A stretch of DNA of 64,000 nucleotides from Kryptolebias marmoratus (lineage: Eukaryota > Chordata > Actinopteri > Cyprinodontiformes > Rivulidae). The stretch's first letter is position 1; every line of letters begins with the position of its first letter. This document shows, piece by piece, positions 1 through 12,689 of this stretch. Where the stretch lies: assembly GCF_001649575.2 (NCBI RefSeq), contig NC_051437.1, positions 14,946,223 to 15,010,222 on the forward strand, written 5' to 3'. Made by a program: the position numbers and the translations under genes. A model generated the notes under the pieces. The model saw only the letters and a program-made list of their open reading frames with translations, ran no database searches and was not told the origin of the DNA.

Positions 1-640
1 TTCAATCTTAAGGAACAGTATATATTTAGTAGTATCTTGAAACAACCAAACCCAGCAGCTACAACAAAAGATAAAGAAAACATGAAACAAACTCTCAGTT
101 TGGTTCACAGGACAAAACACTGACATTTAATGAACCTACCCTAAGTCTGAGTCAGTGATAGCTCTAGGAATATTAGTAATAAGGGCAATTCCTTTCTCTT
201 TTTTCCCCAACCAGTTTGTCAGGGTTGGGACTTAGTGTAGTTAAGGGTGGAGTTTGTTGCTGTTTGGCCATGTGCCCATGTACAACCATCATAGAGAGGG
301 TCACCAAGGCCATCCTCTCCTGCTGGTGTGCAGTGGAAATTTATCTGATTACAGTCTGACCTGCCTTAAGTTTGCTAAGTCTAGCTGGTGGATGAGGGTT
401 ATTATTGTCCTCTTAGTTCCAGGTAATTATATACAAGAAGCTACACAAGAAATTACATTAACATCATCATCATCAGCTCATTACCTTTTATCCAGCTGGT
501 GCTACCTCTGTATGCAAGTTCAGTTGCACTGAACTGTCACACTCTTGAATGACATTAAAAAGCAAACGTTTAAAGACAGAAAGATAGATGGGGAACGAAC
601 TACACATAGGGGCAGATAGGGAGGGATAAGTAGGCCATTA
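1..640. other. Non-coding interval, nothing recognised
   Basis: AT-rich single-copy-looking DNA. A short (ATC)4 run lies near 461-475. The open frames here are short, lack any domain and have no credible splice context. I see no repeat family or regulatory cluster. Confidence 0.5.
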
Positions 641-659
641 CTCTGAATGGTGGCAGTGC

Positions 660-850
660 CTTGTCTTTGATGTCAGTTTGGGTCCGTATCCCACACGCCT
701 GATTGGACAGCTTCAGACAAACCGAAAAGAGCCCAGTTCAACACTTCGAGCACGCACTGACAGAGAATACCTCGGAGGCACAAGTTTCATAAAAGGCAGT
801 GGGCTGGCTGAGCAGACCTCGCTGATCTGAAGTGATTTACTCCGTCCTGA
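660..850 (+). promoter_or_regulatory. Weak promoter-like arrangement
   Basis: An inverted CCAAT box (GATTGG, 701-706) is followed about 85 bp later by a TATA-like CATAAAAGG (788-796), in a stretch with more G+C than its surroundings. A start site would fall near 820. No open frame with a recognisable product or clear first exon follows, so this is only a motif arrangement that could arise by chance. Confidence 0.15.
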
Positions 851-3800
851 ATGTGTTGACCCGTACGCCAAACAAACAGAAGTTATCAGTAAAGCTTTTT
901 ACATCAGTTCAGCCTGCATGTGCAAACCCAACATGTAACTGCTTCCAGACGACTTCCATTTCCTCTTTTTCCACCTTTTAAACATCTAAATCAAATGTAC
1001 TTTTTTCATTATATATGTATTTTCCTCTAAACACTTAGCCTACAAGCAGTCAAAAAAGACACTGATTCTCCCCAACTTGTGCTCACATTACTTGTACACT
1101 GTATGTTGTAAGAGAGGAAAAACAAACTGAGCAAAATTACCTCTTGAGACTATGTTCAAATGAGTGCACGTAAACACACACGAGGCAGGTCTCTCCAGGC
1201 ATGTTTACAAATGTAGCTCCCCAGTGACCGAGTTTACTGGGGAAATAAAGCCTAAACAAAACAGTGGTCTATAGGGATATACCACAAAACACACACACAT
1301 GCACATACCAACATACATGCTTGTAAAAGGCATCATGTTTGCTCTTTTAACTATCTTGCCTATGTGTGCTGCTTCTTTAAGAAACTGCAACCCAGATGAA
1401 TTCAGCACAGGGAGTTAAGCAGGTGCACTCCAGCAGGTGAGTACATGGTTGAAAATATCTAGAAACATTCATTAAACAAATGTCTTTGCAGTGTTAAGAG
1501 GTCTTTTTTATTTAGAAATGTAACCCAAGTTTTTTGTTTTTTTGTGTGTAAATGTAAAATGTACCATCAGAGTTGTAAAAGCGAGCCCTGTGATGGACCA
1601 TCCAGTTAATGCCAGTTGACTCATGGGATCCGATCCAGCCTTCACCCCACACCTCCCTCACAGCCACCCTGAACAGAACTAAGAAGGTACAGAAAACAAA
1701 TATTAATTTTGTTTTGAACTCTTTAAATTTACTTATGATTTATTCGGAAGTGATTTTGTAGATATGATCAATCACATATTCAGGAATAAAGTCTGCCCAA
1801 TGTAATTTACAAAGTTACAGACAGTCTATTTCTTCTTGTTTTACTTTATTTCACATTAAAAACACACATCCTTCAAGAATTGTTAAACCTTGAGTTTTAA
1901 ACCAGTATTTGCATTTATGTAAGAAAATACCTAATACTTATATGGGTCAATGAGGTAAAGTTGGACTTGAATTATTTAGGGTTCTTTATTCTCAATTTCC
2001 TATTTAAGTCATATATAAGTCATGATTTTCTGGATAGAGAAAAGTGACAATAAAAATACCTTTCAGATAAGATTATGTAAAAAGTTTCAAATTTATCCTC
2101 TTCAATTATCCTATCACCTCTCAATGAATTTATTTTTCACATCATTCAGTGCAGTTGTTCAGAACAATGCTAAGCACTTTCTGCTTCTTACCGGTAATAA
2201 TATCCCTCCCTGTGAGCATACTGTTGCAATTAGCACTATCAAGCACCTAGCAATGATCCATTTTCAAAGATTTAAACCTTAATTTTTAATAAAAATCAGA
2301 AGTAATATCACCTTTGGGCATAAAAAATCATCCCAGCCTAACATCACTGAGACAGTTAACACACCAGTAATATTATGGATACACATTTTAACCTTTGACA
2401 ATAAGCATTAACAATTAATTTACCGTGACTTCACTAAACTACAGACAAAGAGCGGGAAAACACAAAAACTGCATCCCTATTGATATACAGCCAAGGTCAT
2501 TACTCCATGCACCCGGATTTTTTGTGCTGAGACAGAAGACAGGCTGTATAATGTTACCTCTGTAGTCGAGATTGGAAATATCTACCAGGGTGAACAGATA
2601 TTGTATATGGACACTATGCATGAGCTTTCACAATGATGTCTGTAAGTGCATCACAAGTACAAGTGCATATGGCGTGCCAAATACGTACTGTAAATGCTAT
2701 TTAGGGAGAGTGCTTAGGCAGCACAGCACAGCACATTCTCCACGTCAATTGTCCTGATGAAATAAGGTTTATGGAGGGGTGTGGTACAACAAGGTTAGGC
2801 CCAAAAACAATGATTGTTTGTTGTAGTTTTATTGGCAGTAATAATTGCTCCCCCTCCTCTTAAAAGGATGCCTCCTCATAAGCATGTAAGCATACCAGCG
2901 CACACATGCACACACTTATGTACCCACAGGAATGAGTCCACACTCCTGCAATAACACACGGAGGCATATGCATCCCTTGTTAATGACACTGTCAACGCGT
3001 GCATTTTAAATGATTAGCGATGAACTTCTGAATAAACTGTAAAATACATGAAAAGGCTATTAGTAAAAACAAAAAAGGTCTTTACAGACCAGAATGTTGC
3101 GAGGCCTCCAGAATGTCCAGGGTTTTTTTTCCTCTGAAACTATAAATGTAAAGACACAGAAATCAAGTTTTTCACAAGTAATTTAGTTATGCAGGGCCCC
3201 CTGCAAGCACTGATCATTTTGATCGAACACACTTGAATTTTCCTGTTTTTAAATCGTACCACGATGTCTTCATTAGCTCCAGTTCCAGCACACAAACGCT
3301 GGCACACGTGGAGAGAGCTAGGAGTGTTTTCCTATGAGGCGTACGTAAAGACAGGCAGGCTCAAGAGCATAATTGAACATGTAGCTACAACACCACAGGG
3401 AGTTGGCAGTGCCTAGGGAGAAGCCTTGGCTCCCACAGAGAGGCCCTGAGCCTAACTAGTCCAAGCTGTGCCAGGCACCGACACAGGCACACACTGCCCT
3501 CCCCCCTCGCATTTCAGCTACCACTTTCTGCTCTGCTAGCCCACCCGTTTAAACAGCACCCCTCTGTTTTCTGTTCATACAAAACTTTTTAGACAGTCCT
3601 ACTTTGAACTGTCTTCACCCCATTTCATCTGAAAGTGGGGTCAATGGCTAAAACACAATAAAATTAAAAGAATAACACTTGTAATAAGTTCTCAAACCTC
3701 TCCAGAGACTTCCTCAGACCCTCGAACTGATTCCAGTCAGTTAGGAGCAGAAGTGTACAAGCCATGTCCAGTCTTGTCTGATCAGACAGCCCTGTTCTCA

Positions 3801-4436
3801 CAGAAAAACTTTAAAGAGACTTTTAATGTTCTTCCATGTGAACATAAAATTGTGCAACTTTTAAATGAATGTACTTCAGCAGAAAGCGTGGTTTAGGTGT
3901 CCATCGTGTTTTGTGTTAAGCCAAGAGTTAGATAAGACAGGAAAAGAACATTTTCACCCAGTTACTGAGTGTTCCAACACAAGGTAAAATGTTTTCTAAC
4001 TTTAGCAGTGTACTTTCTGATGCTTCACCTTAACCAAGAGCCCTTTACTGTATGAAACAACAACAAAAAACAGAAAATGAAACACTTAAGCAAGTTCACA
4101 GAATAAATACCACTGAACAGGAGATGCAATTTAATGACTGAGTCTAGTCACAAAACTAAAAACCACATTTAGCCCCAGCAGTTCGGCCCTTATACTTTAA
4201 TTCCTATTTCACACAAACAACTAAAAATGTGTAAGACACACAACTTAAGTCTGTAAATCATGCACAAAAGTCTGGGAATTTAAGAGACAGAGAAAAGGGT
4301 TGAACAACTGAACAACTGCTTTCCATTCACAAATATTCTGGTTAAAATGTCACTGTGTCCAAAAAAAGGTAATCTTTTCTGAGTTGAAACTGTTTTGCAA
4401 ACAGATTGAACAGGGTTTTATATTATTGTAGTGCTA
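851..4436. other. Non-coding interval, nothing recognised
   Basis: About 3.6 kb of AT-rich DNA with no recognisable exon, RNA gene or repeat family. Short CA-rich stretches occur near 1290-1305 and 2900-2920. The interval 3300-3550 is somewhat more GC-rich, but has no open frame or motif cluster that I can support. Confidence 0.5.
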
Positions 4437-4690
4437 TTGTAACTGTGTAGCTGATTATTTTGCAGGGGTAGATCTCAAGTTCAATTCCCAGCAGCGTAGG
4501 CAACGCTTATCTATTTTTGAAAGTTTCAGCTAAATGCGGTCATCTATTAACATCTAATTCTGATTTTAGACATCTTCTAAACTTTCACTTTTAGATCACA
4601 TTTAGCTTGATTGTAACCGAGACATCTATGGAACCGTTAGATGTGGTTTAGACGCCTATTCAGCCCAAAAATGTTCGGTGGGAAGTTACT
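4437..4690 (+). mobile_element. tRNA-derived SINE-like element (degraded)
   Basis: The left part (about 4440-4492) reads like a decayed tRNA: an A-box-like TGTAGCTGATT, an anticodon-arm-like TTTTGCAGGGG, and a B-box-like AGTTCAATTCCCAGC. The layout resembles tRNA-Ala. A body follows (about 4500-4690) with GTTAGATGTGGTTTAGACG and CAGCCCAAAAATGTTCGG. The body recurs in inverted orientation near 15,580-15,730, which supports a dispersed element rather than a lone tRNA relic. It is too diverged to fold as a functional tRNA, and the family name is unknown to me. Confidence 0.4.
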
Positions 4691-7013
4691 TCATAGCATC
4701 CGTGGTTAAGAACAGATTTAGACCCACACAGTTATATGTGCTACTTTAAAACTCAATCCCTCCAACCCCCAAATGACAACTGTTAAATGTGACACAACAG
4801 TCTTTTGTATTTTGCAAAATGCAGTAATGATGCTGTAGTCTTCAAAAAAGGTAAAAAAAAAAAAACAACCCTGCAGTGTTTTATTTGCTGGAGTGCATGC
4901 TTTTTGCTGTAAGACACTGTTGGACCAGCAGTGCAGCCACGTGAAAGCCATGTGCTGCTATAAAACTGTCGCAAGTTTAACAAAAAAACTTACAAATACA
5001 TTTGTACAGTATTTGGCAATAAAATTTACACTCTTTTGTGTTTTTATTGCAAAGTATGTGTTCACCTATAAAGTAACGTGAACACAGTGGCAGACATGCA
5101 AACACACATGTATGCAGAAACGACTACCAGGCACTTTCTGCCATGCTGTGGTCAGTAGAGAGAAAAGAAGGGGGGGTAAGTCTAATTTTGGATACAGTTC
5201 CTAACCATTACAGCAAGTCAAACAACATCATATCTCTACCAGAACAATTGGGGTTTCCAGGAATTTTAGAGTTCATGGCTGGGTTTTTGAAACAGCACCT
5301 GAACTTTACAGTGTTTTTTAACCATGAACGTTTAGCTGCATTTCAAATGCAAAAGATGTTTGTCATCTATATCTGTTTGCATGTTCGGATACGTCAAATG
5401 TGCACATACATTTGCTAGATTTTGTGCAAACTTTAACTTATGTATGGTGCGAGCATGTGTTATGCCAGCAGCAGACAGATATTTACACTTCCCGTCCCTT
5501 GTACAGTGTGCTCTTTCACTGGCTCTCTTTGAAGAGTGTTATATAAACAGGCTACTCTGGCCTGAACCCAACCTGACCCAGTCCTGACCACCCCAGAGGC
5601 CAAGTTTTTAACGGGACAGAACGCAGAAATCTTTGGGATAGTATTTGACGGTGAGACAAAGCCAGAAGGAACTATGGTACACCGGGAAGAGAAAATCGCA
5701 ATAAAATAAACCAGAGAGTCTGTGTTCAGCTGTGCCACCTGGATGCTCCCCAACAGTCAAGTTAAATAAACACCTGTCGTTGAAATGTTGCTTTTCTTGA
5801 AATTTCCATTTTCTACTTTTGTTTTTAGTGGTGTAGTATTTCTCACTCTGCTCTATAAGTCTGTGTAATGAGGCCCAGCTTGTAATTAGGCCAGTTGTGT
5901 TATTTTAGGGTAGAAGCACAAAGTAATTACCCACTCTCTACTGTACTGAACTCTCAGTAAGACATAGAAACAGAAAGGGAGAAGGAAAACGGATTAAAAC
6001 AACAGAAACGGGTGCAAAGATTTAATTTCCATAACATATCTGTATTTATGAAATAAATGAGCTGTTGCTGCCTCTTTGACCATTCTCCTTTCAATGACCT
6101 GCACTCAAATGGGAAGTTATCTAGCAGCTCTACAGAGTTTTGCAAACCTTTCCTTCTTGACTTCTGCATCCTGTGGATGAACTTTCATAAGCCAACGTGA
6201 CAATGACTCGGACACCCTTGAGCTCTACATAACATTAAAAAGGGAAAGCTAAAAATGCAACTCTTGATATTGGATTGATTCAGCACATCGAAAGCATTAC
6301 ACAGTGGAAAAGCTTCACATTGACTCAGATCATGACTGAGCTAAAAGAAGATTCAATATATCATATATTAACAGCTTTAAAATTTTAGTTTGTCCACCTA
6401 GTGCAACATTGTTGCTGATCTTATGTTACTTCCTAGAATATTTGAAAATGTTAAATTGAAAATGAAAAAAAGACTTGTTTTGCAATCTCGTGTGAGAAAT
6501 TCCCCACAATTTCTGTAACTGCCTCTTAACAAAACCCACATGTCAGATGCATTTTGTTTTGAATACTTTCTGTTTGAGGTAGGAGCAATAAAAAATGATT
6601 TAGTGCCTAATAAAGTGCCTTATCAGTCCATAGGCTTACTGAAGAAAATGATCTCAACTACTCCTACATTTGCCACAATGCAACATCTTGACAAAACTTT
6701 TTTTTCACATATAGAAAGGAAGTAACAATAAAATGTTCAAGACTAGAATGAGTTAAATTACAGTTTTTGCCTGATATATGTTAGAAAGTCCACCATAAAC
6801 TGTGACTGTTATTAAAGTGGTCACTGGAACTCGGGACCCACTCAATAAAAATAGAAACTATTGCATGGAAATATTACTACAAGATATAAATCCTCTCCAG
6901 CAGTGTTAGTGTATTACACTGTATGCTACTGTAGCAGTAGTAACTGTGAAGGATAAGCCAGTGAGGTAATGATTTACAATTCCAAGATTTCCTGTCCTTC
7001 TGGTGCTGAGAGG
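4691..7013. other. Non-coding interval, nothing recognised
   Basis: AT-rich DNA with a poly(A) run at about 4853-4865. A TATA-like GTTATATAAACAGG lies near 5538-5551, but no supportable transcript unit follows it. The open frames are short and unlike any family I know. Confidence 0.5.
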
Positions 7014-7024
7014 TGATGTCATCA
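7014..7024. promoter_or_regulatory. CRE/ATF-type palindrome
   Basis: TGATGTCATCA is an 11-bp palindrome around a central base, and it matches the ATF/CREB-type half-site arrangement. It stands alone, without a promoter context. A site of this length can be fortuitous, so its function is unproven. Confidence 0.2.
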
Positions 7025-7244
7025 CAGTTATCAAAGGACGGTGCATCGAAGACACTTGCAAGCCTCATAAGCAGCCGAATGAGCTCTGCCACCTGTGAGT
7101 ATCAAGGGCAGTAATTCTTCATTTTATATGAATAAACTCTGCAAAATATGTTGCATATAACTGATTGTATTTTTAGAAATGCATAAAAACACAAAATTAT
7201 TGAGTATGCTCTGGCACACCTGGCCTTAGGATTATAGGACAAAG

Positions 7245-8345
7245 ATTTTGATTCATAACCCAAAGCCAGTTTTCGCAAGTGGGAATCAGAAAGTCAAGGC
7301 CTCTGCCTCTGACTAGCCCAATCCACAACACACCAGTCCCTTATGGAACCTCTTGCAGCTGGCAAATCCACAGAAAAGTTGCGCCAAGTAGCTCGTTCAG
7401 GCTGCACCTGATCAGATAAAGATTTAGCCACCTGGAACTAACCGACAAGCCTCTCCCCCAGGCCTGGCTCCAGAGTGAGGCCTTCGTAACCCTAGTCTGG
7501 GAGAGCTATCTTGGTCCCTTTGCCTTCTAGTCATCATAATAGTAAATGAATTGGGGTTAGTCTGGCCCCTCACCCAGAACCAGTTTGCCATAACAGGCCG
7601 TACAGCATGGGGGAAACTGCCCTAGAAAACATAGTTTTGGGGTTCTTTGTGACACTGAAACTTTTTCACCACAATAAACTGGCGATTCACAAAGGGGTAG
7701 ACAAAAGGGGTGGATTGGCACCTCCAGATTGAGAATGAGCAACTGCCCCAATTTGAGAAGTTCAAGCATTTTGAGGTCTTGTTCAGGAGTGGAGGTTAAA
7801 TAAAGACTGATATAACAGACTGTGGCAGTGTCCACAGCATCTCTGCAAACATTGCCTCAGTCCTCCTGTCAGTCTCTGTCTTTCAGTCACCATCTAAATT
7901 GATGTGGACACTGATGTCAAGATGTCTATCATGGTAAAAAAGAGAGCTGGGCCAAAAGGCAAAGCTGACAAGTTACCAATTCATCTATGTTCTAACCCTC
8001 ACCTCACTACTATGAGTAGTGACCAAACAAATTAGATAGAAAATACAAGTGGCTGAAATTAGTCTCTTCTGCAGAGTGGCTGGACTCACCTTAAGGGATA
8101 GTATGAGGAGCTCAGCAATACAGGAAGAGTACAATCACTGTTCCTTGGCACTGAAAGGAGCCAGTTGTGGTAGTTTGGGCATCTAGTGAAGATCTCTTCT
8201 GGATGCCTTCCAAGGGAGGTGTTTTGGACATCTCCCACTGCGACAAAACCTCAGGCCAAATCCAGGACCCCATGGACAGATTTTATCTCAGCTGACTTGG
8301 GAATGTCTCAGAGTAACACCAGATGAGCTGAAAGTGGTAGAGAGG
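7245..8345 (+). mobile_element. Rex3/RTE retrotransposon copy, internally deleted
   Basis: Two parts of one non-LTR retrotransposon lie head to tail. About 7245-7695 resembles the 5' non-coding region of the fish family that I recall as Rex3 (for example AGGCCTGGCTCCAG near 7461 and TCTGGCCCCTCACC near 7560). From about 7715 the sequence matches only the 3' end of its reverse transcriptase ORF, beginning with a decayed form of the EEFKYLGV block near 7755. Around 8041-8110 a frame reads IQVAEISLFCRVAGLTLRD, the conserved C-terminal stretch also found in the copy at 51.2 kb. The endonuclease and the RT catalytic core are absent. A segment of about 90 bp at roughly 7840-7930 does not fit the family and may be an insertion. 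Stops and frameshifts make the copy dead. The family name rests on memory, not on an alignment. Confidence 0.7.
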
Positions 8346-9502
8346 GATGTCTGTTCCTGTTCCAAAAAAGATCTATTTTATTTGAAGTTTATGTTCTTTT
8401 TTGACTAAAAACAATTACCTCAAAAGAGAGAGAATATTTAAAATGTCTTCAAAAGATTTTTTTATAGTGGATAAAATGTAACATTTATTATTTTATACAC
8501 AAAAGGTACTTAAAAGGGTTTTTTATGTATATATTTGACATAATTACTTGAAAATGTAATATTTTAATTCTCAGTTCCTTATCATTGTGTTCATTAATCT
8601 ATCCTGTTATGGTTCAGTAATCTGGTTAACATGCAGCTGGAGTAACACACTTGAAGTTGTCATTTATCGGAACTGAAAGAAGGGAGGACCACATCTGCTG
8701 CCTCAATTTGTCCTTTTTTTTTAGCTCTTCCTCATTCTGAACTTGACTCACTTTGAGACTGAAGGACAGTTAAGGAGGCTTATTACAACATCGAAACTCA
8801 ATGTCGGTGGCTCTCACATTATAGTTTCAGTGGAAAAACTTAGAGAAATTCATTCAGCACTTTTGTTGCAGCTGAATCTCACACGACACAGTGTGCAGTC
8901 ACATTGGTTGAACCAGAACAGGAAAAAAAGAAATGCATGAAATAATGGAAATAATGACCAAGCATTACCAGCGTGACAAGTAAAGGAGTGAAAAAAAGTA
9001 GAGGATGGGTAAGTAGATTGACCAGATCATGAATACGCAACAGGAAGAGATGACTTGGTGCAAACTAGATCCAACCGGTTCTGAATTGTTTTTGGGGTTT
9101 TTTGCTTTTCTTTTTGCGTTGTCACGCCAACAACTTTTGTGTTGTTTGAGTCATTACCAGTAAACAGCCTGCACACTGTAAATCATGACAAAAACTTTTG
9201 CTGATGCAAACTTCTTAACATAAAATAAACAAATTGGGACATAAACATCCTATCTGGCTGCACATCAACCAAAAAAATAAAATCTCAAAATAGAACTAAC
9301 AATTGAGATGAAGTAGTATGGGCAAACATCATTGCTATTCTGTTACAGCCTAAAGATTACTAGTTTTTACATGTTTATCACTTCTCGTATGGTCATCAAA
9401 AAAAGTGTGAATATTCACTTGTGGCCCATTTAACAATAAATTAAATTAAGAAGAAAAAAAATTAGACAATTGGTCATAATACCAGAAAGAAAATAACCAA
9501 AA
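8346..9502. other. Non-coding interval, nothing recognised
   Basis: Very AT-rich DNA directly after the Rex3 fragment, with no repeat family, exon or motif cluster that I can support. Confidence 0.5.
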
Positions 9503-9960
9503 TAAAGGCCTAGCATTCCTTGAATTTCCCCTCACCTTTCACACCCAAAGGATCATTTTATCTTTTTGTCATGATTTTATGATGAGAATGAGAAGAACTT
9601 AAAGAGGTTTTGGTCAAATCCTAAAATAACATTAAAATATTAAAATAACAATATAGCAAGATCTTGCGAGATGTGTTGGTGCTCCAAGTATGTATTGTGA
9701 ATGACTCTTAGCTATTTCCACATCAAACTTTAGCTCAATATTTGTAAACTTGACTTAGTTAAAACAACTTTGGATATTGGCTAATGTCAATTAGCTCTGG
9801 CAGCCCTTTTGAATTAGGCTGACTCCAAAAGTGTATTAGTTGTAGATGTACGACGAAAAATTAGTTCCTGAAATTTTTCATTAAAGACATCAAGTGGTTC
9901 ATGAGATATTTTGTCAACACAACAGACAAATGAACACACACAAAAAAAACATTATCACCA
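9503..9960 (+). repeat. Dispersed repeat R1, copy 1 (near full length)
   Basis: This copy starts with AAAGGCCTAGCATTCCTTGAA and ends near CAAAAAAAACATTATCACC. It carries the family landmarks in order: a TGAATGACTCTTAGCTATT block, TTTAGCTCAATATTTGTAAA, a GGCTGACTCCAAAAG block, GTGGTTCATGAGATATTTTG, and an ACAGACAAATGAACACACAC tail. It has no ORF, terminal inverted repeats or tRNA-like head. Seven other fragments share this order within the window. The class is unknown; it could be a non-autonomous retroelement with a CA-rich 3' end. Confidence 0.65.
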
Positions 9961-11949
9961 TTTTCACATTCTTTTAAATTCTAAAGCTAAAAACAAACTA
10001 CAAACAATACATCTAAACATGAATTAAACTAAACATACACGACCTTTGAGGAGTTAAGGTATATAAAAAAAACTAAATATATAAAACTATCACATTGGTG
10101 CTAACAAATAATGAAAAACATTTTGTTCACAGTTTTGTTTGTCTTGCTGTGCAGAACTATTCTGTTTATATTTGAGGGTAAAAACAGAGCATTTTAGGTC
10201 TATATTTGAACAAGTGTTAAGACTTTGAGAGCTTTTACATGCATGCATGCAAAGTTTCTCCACAGCAAGAAAGAAGAGAGTTTATGAGGAAGGCCTTCTT
10301 TCAGTTCCCTCAAATAAACAGGGTCTTTATATTGTGTGTGTGTGCGTGTGTGTGTGCATGCACGCATAAGTCAGTCTCTGAGAGGTTATTAGGATGGGTG
10401 TGGGTGAATAGGGATGTCTGTGGTTTTCAAAAGAATTTCAGACTGCGCTTGGCCGCAAGTAAATCTGAATGTGCATATATCTCTGAGAGGCACAGACAGA
10501 TAAAAGGCAGAAAGACAGAGAGACAAAGAGAAAGAAAGTCAGAGGGAGATGTGCTGTGATTCACAGTTCCTCCTCTTTAACTGAAGCCTCAGCCGTTGTT
10601 GATGTTGCAAGCCCATGTCACAGACGTGTGAGGATGACGGAGGATGGAAGTAGCTCCCGGCTCCAGATTCAACCAGACAGACCTGGTTCCAAGCTGCAAC
10701 CTCGTGACTGCACGCAGAGAGTCAAGTAAACAGACAAGTTGTTTTAGGGAGCCCTGATCCTCTAAATGGGCCATAATGAGGGGGTCAAAATGTTTTACTA
10801 GCAGGCTCCAGGCACGACTGCCTCGCAGGCTTCATTACTTTGAGGGCTTCATTTTCCTCTGCTGCTCACTTACTGTCATTCCCTCTGGCTTATAAATACG
10901 TTAATTATGTCAGGACACAAGATCTGGCCTCCATGACCTCACAGCTGGAAAACACATAAACATAGATGTACTGTAGTCATTCTGAAAAGAAGGCTTTAAA
11001 ATACAGACACTGCTGGAGCAGAAAGGAAAGAATTATAATTATTTTTTCAGGATGAGTTGTAATACAAATAAGTAAACTAAAATCCATTAAGTCTGTCTGT
11101 GCATCTCTGCAGGAACAGACTATTACTTTTGTGTGGCACCAAGCATGAGTAAATACCAAAATAAGGAGATTAAAGACATATGAGTGTATGAAATATTCAT
11201 GCAGTTAGATTCATAGGAGAACATGTGGCAGGTGGAGGTGAGCAATACTGATCCAGAAAGAAATAGCCCTCCCAATTCAGAAAGAACCTTTCTTTGCAAC
11301 AATCCTACTTTGTGAGGTCAAATTAAAGAAACACGGAAAATTTTGAAAACTGACAACACTGAGCAGTGGAGTTCAACTGAGTGGATGTAGTGTGTGCTCA
11401 TGTGTACGAACACTTACACTGGGAGACACACAGAGTCAAGAAGTCTCCACTTTAATCCCCGCAAAAGTAGAGTGGACAAGCAGTGGAGAGGGTCTTGCGC
11501 CAAGTTCCCCAACGGAGGACTTCAGAGTTTAAGAGCACGGGAAACAGAGGAGATGCAGACAGGAAATGCACACAGACGGAGAGAATGCAAAGTGTGTTTA
11601 GAAGAGACAGGACCCTGTGTGGCAATAACAAAGTCAGGGGTCAATGGCACGACTGATGAGAGGTTACACAGAACGTCTGGGGTGAAGATGAAAAAGCTGA
11701 AATCCAAAAGCTTGTGTGCTTCATTACACATGTTGTGGCCTGATCAGCTAAGTTAGTTAGAATGATATTTAGTAAATTTATTGTAAGAGGAACAGTGTTG
11801 AAGTGGAAAAAAGGCACATTTGACAATTCAATGCTGGTTTGGATCAAAATAAGAAGATATACAAGATAATACAGAAAAATTCCAGCTGGATGTTTTGTTT
11901 TTTTGGATGTTTTTTTCAAAATTCTGAAACGTTTCATAGTTAAATATTC
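9961..11949. other. Non-coding interval with short microsatellites
   Basis: This stretch contains an imperfect (TG)n at about 10,335-10,359 and a purine-rich stretch at about 10,495-10,550 (AGAGA and AAAGA runs). A 120-codon open frame at 11,394-11,756 has no recognisable domain and no splice support, so I do not call it a gene. Confidence 0.5.
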
Positions 11950-12480
11950 AAAGCAGAATTGAACGGTCACGTCAAGCCAGTGTGTCGTGAGGTTAGCACA
12001 TGCCTCAGGCGGGAGCATGTCTGTGTGTGGGTAAGCTTGGTCATCTCTGCACTCGCTGCCATCTATCCAAGCAGAATTAGGCGTGGGGACGTCTGTCCAG
12101 TACCGAAGAATGACATCAGCCGTTTGGCAGAGGAGGCGTGGGAGCAGGTGCTGCTTGGGAACGAGGGCGGGATGGACACATGCAAGGAGAGGTAGAAGTG
12201 GGGAAGGACAGAGTGAGGAAAGAGGGAGGACGGAGGTGTGGGACAGCAGAGCACTGGGTGGTGCAGGAGGATGGGGCAAGAGCCAAGATCTGAGTCCAAG
12301 GAAAGCTATTTATAGCTCTCCATCATGGGCCATTCCAACAGACCCTGATCACCACCGTTATTATTCCTCTATTTCCCCTTTGCACATATTCAGCTCATAT
12401 CCAGGAGGAGGCAGAGGCTCAATTATTTCTGAATGATGTCCGTCTATTCTTGGGCAGGGGTATTTAACCCATTCCACCAT
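11950..12480. promoter_or_regulatory. GC-raised block with MEF2/TATA-type palindrome
   Basis: This block is clearly richer in G+C than its flanks. It contains CTATTTATAG (12,306-12,315), which is a perfect MEF2-type site and also reads as a TATA box on the minus strand (CTATAAATAG). A TEAD/MCAT-like CATTCC lies 20 bp away. The minus strand is open for 212 codons (12,279-11,641), but that frame begins at TTG, has no ATG near the TATA position and shows no domain. The block could be an enhancer, a minus-strand promoter or an undetected exon. The sequence alone does not decide. Confidence 0.3.
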
Positions 12481-12689
12481 TTTTGTCAGAAACATAACAT
12501 GTAAAATATTTATCAGGAGGCTTTCATTTTAACATGCTCAATATAACTGATTTTAGACACTTTTTAAACACACATTCAAGCAATGTAAACCAGTGATAGA
12601 GTGCAACAAAGAACATCTTTGTAGTTACTTATCTACAAATCTAATTATAGTTATTGCCTTCCTCCATGAACGGCAGACAATCATGTAAC
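12481..12689. other. Short AT-rich spacer
   Basis: Nothing recognisable lies between the GC-raised block and the inverted R1 copy. Confidence 0.4.

Noticed and set aside
6877..7092. 71-codon minus frame that reads like a plausible exon
   Set aside because: No recognisable family and no supporting neighbouring exon. It was considered because the amino-acid composition is not low-complexity.
11641..12279. A 212-codon minus-strand open frame, the longest in the window
   Set aside because: It begins at TTG, not ATG. The first part is proline/leucine/serine-rich from a C/T-rich strand, I recognise no domain, and no splice-site pattern supports it. It is kept only as a check within the 12.3-kb finding.
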